Assembly: GCA_036272595.1 (NCBI GenBank)
Contig: DATAYM010000087.1
Location: 23,993 to 87,992 of the forward strand
Direction: 5' to 3'
DNA length: 64,000 nucleotides
From: Poindextera sp036272595
GTDB lineage: Bacteria; Pseudomonadota; Alphaproteobacteria; Caulobacterales; Caulobacteraceae
The position numbers and the translations under genes are program-made. Below are positions 60,841 through 64,000 of this stretch, in pieces. Within the stretch, counting starts at the first letter, position 1; each line of letters starts with the position of its first letter. A model generated the notes under the pieces. The model searched no databases. It was not told where the DNA came from and saw only the letters and a program-made list of their open reading frames with translations.

Positions 60841-62043
60841 TCAACCCTCCTCGCCCCGCGCCGCCCGTCGCCGCCGCGCCGCGATCGACAGGACCCCCGC
60901 GCCCGCCAACATCGACGCCACCGAACCCGCGACGACGCCGAGCACCGCCTCGCGGTCGGCGAGGGACGCGGCGGGCGCGAACACCAGGGCGCCCATGAAC
61001 AGGCTCAAGGTGAACCCGACTCCGCACAGCAGCGCCACGCCGTACAGTTCCAGCCAGGTCGCCCCGGTCGGCCGCCGCGCCAGGCCGCTGCGGATCGCGA
61101 TCCAGACCGCCGTCATCACGCCCGCCTGCTTGCCGATGAACAGCGCCGCGGCGATCCCCAACGGCGCTGGCGACAACAGGTCCTTGAACGACATCCCTTC
61201 GAACGAGATCCCGGTCGCGGTGAAGGCGAACAGCGGCAGGACGCCGAAGGCCACGTAAGGATGCAGGCTCCGCATGAAGTTGCGCAGCACCGGCTCCTGG
61301 CCCGGCCGCCGCGGCCCGACCGGCACGGTCAGCGCCGCCGCGACCCCGGCCAGCGAGGTGTTGATTCCCGACTTCAGCGTGAAGCCGCCCAGCAACAGAT
61401 AGCCGATGGCGCGCAGCAGGAACGGCGCGTCGGTCCATTCCGACAGCAGGACCAGGGCCGCCAGGGTCAGCCCCGCGCCCAGCAGGGCGGCGAAATGGAC
61501 GTGGCTGGTGAACACCAGGGCGATCAGCCCGACCGCCCCCAGATCGTCGGCTATGGCCAGGGCCAGCAGGAACAGCCGCAGGGACTCCGGCAAGCCCCGT
61601 CCCGCCAGGGCCAGGACCGCCAGGGCGAAGGCGATGTCGGTGGCGGTCGGGATCGGCCAGCCCTGGGGCGCCGCGGCCGCCGCGCCGCCGAGATTGACCG
61701 CCAGATAGACCAGCGCCGGGACGATCATGCCGCCCAGCGCCGCGGCGACCGGCAGGGCCAGCTTGCGCAAGCTGGAGAACTCGCCCTTCAGCACCTCCTG
61801 CTTGATCTCCAACCCGACCACGAAAAAGAACAGGGCCATCAGCCCGTCCTTGGTCCAGTCCTGGACGCTGAGAGTCTGGGTGAAGCCGCCGATCTGGATG
61901 GTGATGGGCGCGCCGACCAGCCGGAAATAGTCCGCGGACCAGGGCGAGTTGGCCAGGATCAGCGCGATGACCGCCGCGCCGACCAGCACCACGCCGCCGG
62001 CGGCCTCGGTCTTCAGAAAGTCCAATGTCGGACGAACGGCCAA
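60841..62043 (-). CDS. nhaA: Na+/H+ antiporter NhaA
   Basis: The start is a TTG at 62043 with GGGAG about 8 bp upstream; the open frame beyond it is shadow. The protein is 400 residues with about twelve helices. FLKTEAAGGVVLVGAAVIAL is the NhaA N-terminus, LFFFVVGLEIKQEVLKGEFS is diagnostic, TATDIAFALAVL carries the D133 equivalent, and ALAIADDLGAVG contains the D163/D164 pair that binds Na+. It exports Na+ for H+ and sets internal pH. Confidence 0.95.
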   Translation of the reverse strand: MAVRPTLDFLKTEAAGGVVLVGAAVIALILANSPWSADYFRLVGAPITIQIGGFTQTLSVQDWTKDGLMALFFFVVGLEIKQEVLKGEFSSLRKLALPVAAALGGMIVPALVYLAVNLGGAAAAAPQGWPIPTATDIAFALAVLALAGRGLPESLRLFLLALAIADDLGAVGLIALVFTSHVHFAALLGAGLTLAALVLLSEWTDAPFLLRAIGYLLLGGFTLKSGINTSLAGVAAALTVPVGPRRPGQEPVLRNFMRSLHPYVAFGVLPLFAFTATGISFEGMSFKDLLSPAPLGIAAALFIGKQAGVMTAVWIAIRSGLARRPTGATWLELYGVALLCGVGFTLSLFMGALVFAPAASLADREAVLGVVAGSVASMLAGAGVLSIAARRRRAARGEEG

Positions 62044-62138
62044 ACCGAGACTCCCGCCAAGCGCGCGCCTTCGGCTAGCACGGTCGCGCCTCGCGACAAA
62101 TGCTTGCCGGCGGCGGCGGGGCGGACCATCTCTTGTCG

Positions 62139-63584
62139 ATGCCCGTCTCCCCGACCTACCGCCCCGATCCGCGCCTGGCCGCCTTGGGCGCGGACTTCGC
62201 CGATCCGGTCCGTCCGGCGGATTTCCCCGAAACGGTGCTGCGGTTTCGCAACGACCGGGCCGCGGCCACGATCGGGCTCGAGGCCCTGAGCGACGCCGAG
62301 TGGATCGCCGCCTTCGCGCGCTTCGAACCCCTGCCGGACAACCAGCCCGAGCCGCTGGCCCTGCGCTATCATGGCCATCAGTTCCGCTCATACAATCCCG
62401 ACCTCGGGGACGGGCGCGGCTTCCTCTACGCCCAACTGCGCGAGGCCGGCTCGGACCGCCTCCTGGATCTCGCGACCAAGGGCTCGGGACGAACGCCCTG
62501 GTCGCGGGGCGGCGACGGCCGGCTGACCCTGAAGGGCGGCGTGCGCGAGGTGTTGGCGGCGGAGATGCTGGAGGCGCTGGGCGTCCCCACCTCCCGCGCC
62601 TTTTCCCTGATCGAGACCGGCGAGGCGCTGGAGCGTGGCGACGAGCCCAGCCCGACGCGCTCGGCGGTGCTGACCCGGCTCGGCCACAGCCATGTCCGCT
62701 TCGGCAGCTTCCAGCGCCACGCCTATCTGGACCGGCCGGACAATGTCGGGCGGCTGGTCGATCACGCGGTGGAGACCTATTATCCCGGCCTCTCCAATCA
62801 GGACGGCGCTGGCCGCGCGGCCGGGCTGCTCGCGAAGGCCGTCGGCGCCACCGCGACCCTCGTGGCCTCCTGGATGACCGCGGGGTTCGTGCACGGTGTT
62901 CTGAATACCGATAATCTGAACATCACCGGTGAGAGCTTCGACTATGGCCCCTATCGCTTCCTGCCGCACAATGACCCCAACTTCGTCGCCGCCTATTTCG
63001 ATCAGTCCGGCCTCTACAGCTTCGGCCGGCAGCCCGAGGCGGTGTTCTGGAACCTTCAGCAGTTGGCCGGCGCGCTGAGCCTGGTCTGTGACAAGCAGCC
63101 CCTGGTCGAGGCGCTGAACGGTTTCGCGCCGGCCTATCGCGGCGCGCTCACGGCCGCCATGCTTCGCCGGCTGGGCCTGCGGCCGCGTGGGCCGGACGCG
63201 GATATCGACCTGGTCAACGCCGCCTTCCGCGCATTGGCTTCCGGCGGGGCGCCGCTGCGGTGGGAGCCGTTCTTCTTCGATTGGTTCTGTGGCGCGGCCT
63301 CGCAGAGCCGCGCGCTCGCCGGCCCGCGCGCCGCGCTCTACGCCGATCCGGCCTTCGCGGCTTTCCGGGATCTTCTGGCCGACGCGGAACCCGACCGGCC
63401 CGAGCGCCTGTCTCATCCCTATTTCGCCGCGCCGGAGCCCCAGGAACTGATCTATGAGGAGATCGAGTCGATCTGGGCGGCGATCGCCGAAACGGACGAC
63501 TGGTCAGGTTTCAACGCCAAGCTGATCTCGATCGACATTGCGCGCGAAGGGTGGTCATTCGCCGCCGAGCCAGGCTTCGGCTAG
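62139..63584 (+). CDS. selO: Protein adenylyltransferase SelO (YdiU family)
   Basis: ATG 62139 (MPVSPTYRPDPRLAALG) is chosen over an ATG at 62100. The protein is 481 residues. The pseudokinase-like fold is marked by YHGHQFRSYNPDLGDGRG, LATKGSGRTPWSRGGDGRLT, the Lys in TLKGGVREVLAAEML and the catalytic region HGVLNTDNLNITGESFDYGP. SelO transfers AMP to Ser/Thr/Tyr of target proteins under oxidative stress. The C-terminal selenocysteine/cysteine seen in some homologues is not present; the chain ends EPGFG. It is divergent from nhaA. Confidence 0.93.
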   Translation: MPVSPTYRPDPRLAALGADFADPVRPADFPETVLRFRNDRAAATIGLEALSDAEWIAAFARFEPLPDNQPEPLALRYHGHQFRSYNPDLGDGRGFLYAQLREAGSDRLLDLATKGSGRTPWSRGGDGRLTLKGGVREVLAAEMLEALGVPTSRAFSLIETGEALERGDEPSPTRSAVLTRLGHSHVRFGSFQRHAYLDRPDNVGRLVDHAVETYYPGLSNQDGAGRAAGLLAKAVGATATLVASWMTAGFVHGVLNTDNLNITGESFDYGPYRFLPHNDPNFVAAYFDQSGLYSFGRQPEAVFWNLQQLAGALSLVCDKQPLVEALNGFAPAYRGALTAAMLRRLGLRPRGPDADIDLVNAAFRALASGGAPLRWEPFFFDWFCGAASQSRALAGPRAALYADPAFAAFRDLLADAEPDRPERLSHPYFAAPEPQELIYEEIESIWAAIAETDDWSGFNAKLISIDIAREGWSFAAEPGFG

Positions 63585-63892
63585 GGCGGCAGGCACGCTC
63601 TTCGCAGTGCGGCAAGGCCGCCGTCGAATGACGAGCTTGGCCGTTGTCACGATACTGTAAAGGTCGCGGTTGCCGAGGATTTGAGCCGAAAAACACCGCG
63701 CGGCGCCGGTAAAATGCTCATGGGTTATTATCGCCACTCTAAAATCCCCTGTGCGTTGATTGCTTGTTGCGCTGCAAAACACTCGAGGGTACGAACATGG
63801 CTAACGTCACCCTGCTCACGTCTCTCGCAATCGTCAGTTGGTTTGGGTGAAGTTTTCGGAATTGGCGCCTTATCGGCAAAGTGGGGATTGAG
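63585..63892. other. Gene-poor, AT-richer intergenic stretch
   Basis: About 308 bp with no credible gene on either strand: the short open frames lack ribosome sites and family features. Composition falls below the window average from about 63640. I see no strong hairpin or clear promoter, but this region should carry the promoter of the secreted protein that starts at 63893. Confidence 0.5.
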
Positions 63893-64000
63893 ATGACGAA
63901 ACCTGGCGGATTACTGGCGGGGCTCGCGGTCGGCGCGGCCCTGTTGACGATGGCGGGGAGCGCTTCGGCCACGACTCTCCTGGGCGTGGAGCAGTTTTCG
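63893..64000 (+). CDS. Secreted protein, 3' truncated by the window edge
   Basis: ATG 63893 opens a frame that runs off the end. The first 36 codons encode a classic signal peptide: MTKPGGLLAGLAVGAALLTM followed by AGSASA, with cleavage predicted before TTLLGVEQFS. Nothing more can be said about its function from this window. The upstream GGGGATTGAG offers a weak ribosome site. Confidence 0.7.
   Translation, partial: MTKPGGLLAGLAVGAALLTMAGSASATTLLGVEQFS

Noticed and set aside
60817..62289. Open frame of 490 codons opposite nhaA
   Set aside because: Gln/Arg/Gly-rich shadow; NhaA motifs on the other strand are unambiguous.

Overview
The window is a high-GC chromosomal segment of an alphaproteobacterium, most likely a Caulobacterales member (Caulobacter/Phenylobacterium-like). 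The best marker is ccrM, a 358-codon beta-class GANTC adenine methyltransferase, next to rnhB. A cytochrome bc1 operon (Rieske, cytochrome b, c1), a UbiK-type factor, TL5/Ctc-type L25 and several families typical of this group agree with that. Most of the window is dense core or metabolic DNA: genes overlap by 1-4 bp, intergenic gaps are short, and I recognised no tRNA, rRNA, CRISPR array, transposase or integrase.

Layout. 1-1.85 kb: the 3' end of a large protein with a C-terminal GH24 lysozyme-like domain, overlapped by a small secreted six-cysteine protein; composition becomes AT-richer here. 1.95-11.7 kb: a TPP enzyme and a dihydroorotase-like amidohydrolase, ygfZ, a beta-lactamase-fold hydrolase, a MazG-like pyrophosphohydrolase, tag, rnhB, a CLC transporter and ccrM. 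11.7-16.5 kb: a long inverted repeat, a secreted protein of five four-cysteine repeats, then a tightly overlapping MBL / SDR / HAD / GNAT operon. 16.5-23.8 kb: an MFE-2-like SDR, an MFS exporter, a GNAT / DUF1285 / Nudix / CCA-transferase run, an aldo-keto reductase and a PNPOx-fold protein.

23.9-25.7 kb is an AT-richer accessory island: a minimal nucleotidyltransferase without a visible HEPN partner, a PD-(D/E)XK nuclease-like protein and an unrecognised protein translationally coupled to it. It is one of two places where an undescribed conflict system is plausible. The other is the lysozyme/six-cysteine pair at the left edge.

25.8-43.3 kb is housekeeping: hemF, trmL, the bc1 operon, paired dienelactone hydrolases, ychF, pth, rplY, a lipoprotein, prs, pgeF, a MidA/NDUFAF7 methyltransferase, lgt, ubiK, a YbjN protein, proC and an EnvZ/OmpR-type two-component pair. 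43.3-54.6 kb carries ilvE, a VOC protein, a nucleoside hydrolase, a Tat-signalled epimerase, an ABC-2 exporter pair, a hybrid histidine kinase, alpha/beta hydrolases and a phosphotransferase. 54.7-64 kb carries an enoyl-CoA hydratase, a GNAT protein, a second MFE-2-like SDR, an inverted pair of palindromic repeats, folB with a pteridine-reductase-like SDR and a 26-residue membrane microprotein, a Nudix protein, an aldehyde dehydrogenase with a strong terminator, nhaA, selO and the start of a secreted protein.

Start sites were adjusted where Shine-Dalgarno spacing, overlap with the upstream stop, or family N-termini favoured an internal codon. All function calls come from motif and family recognition by eye; no database search was run.
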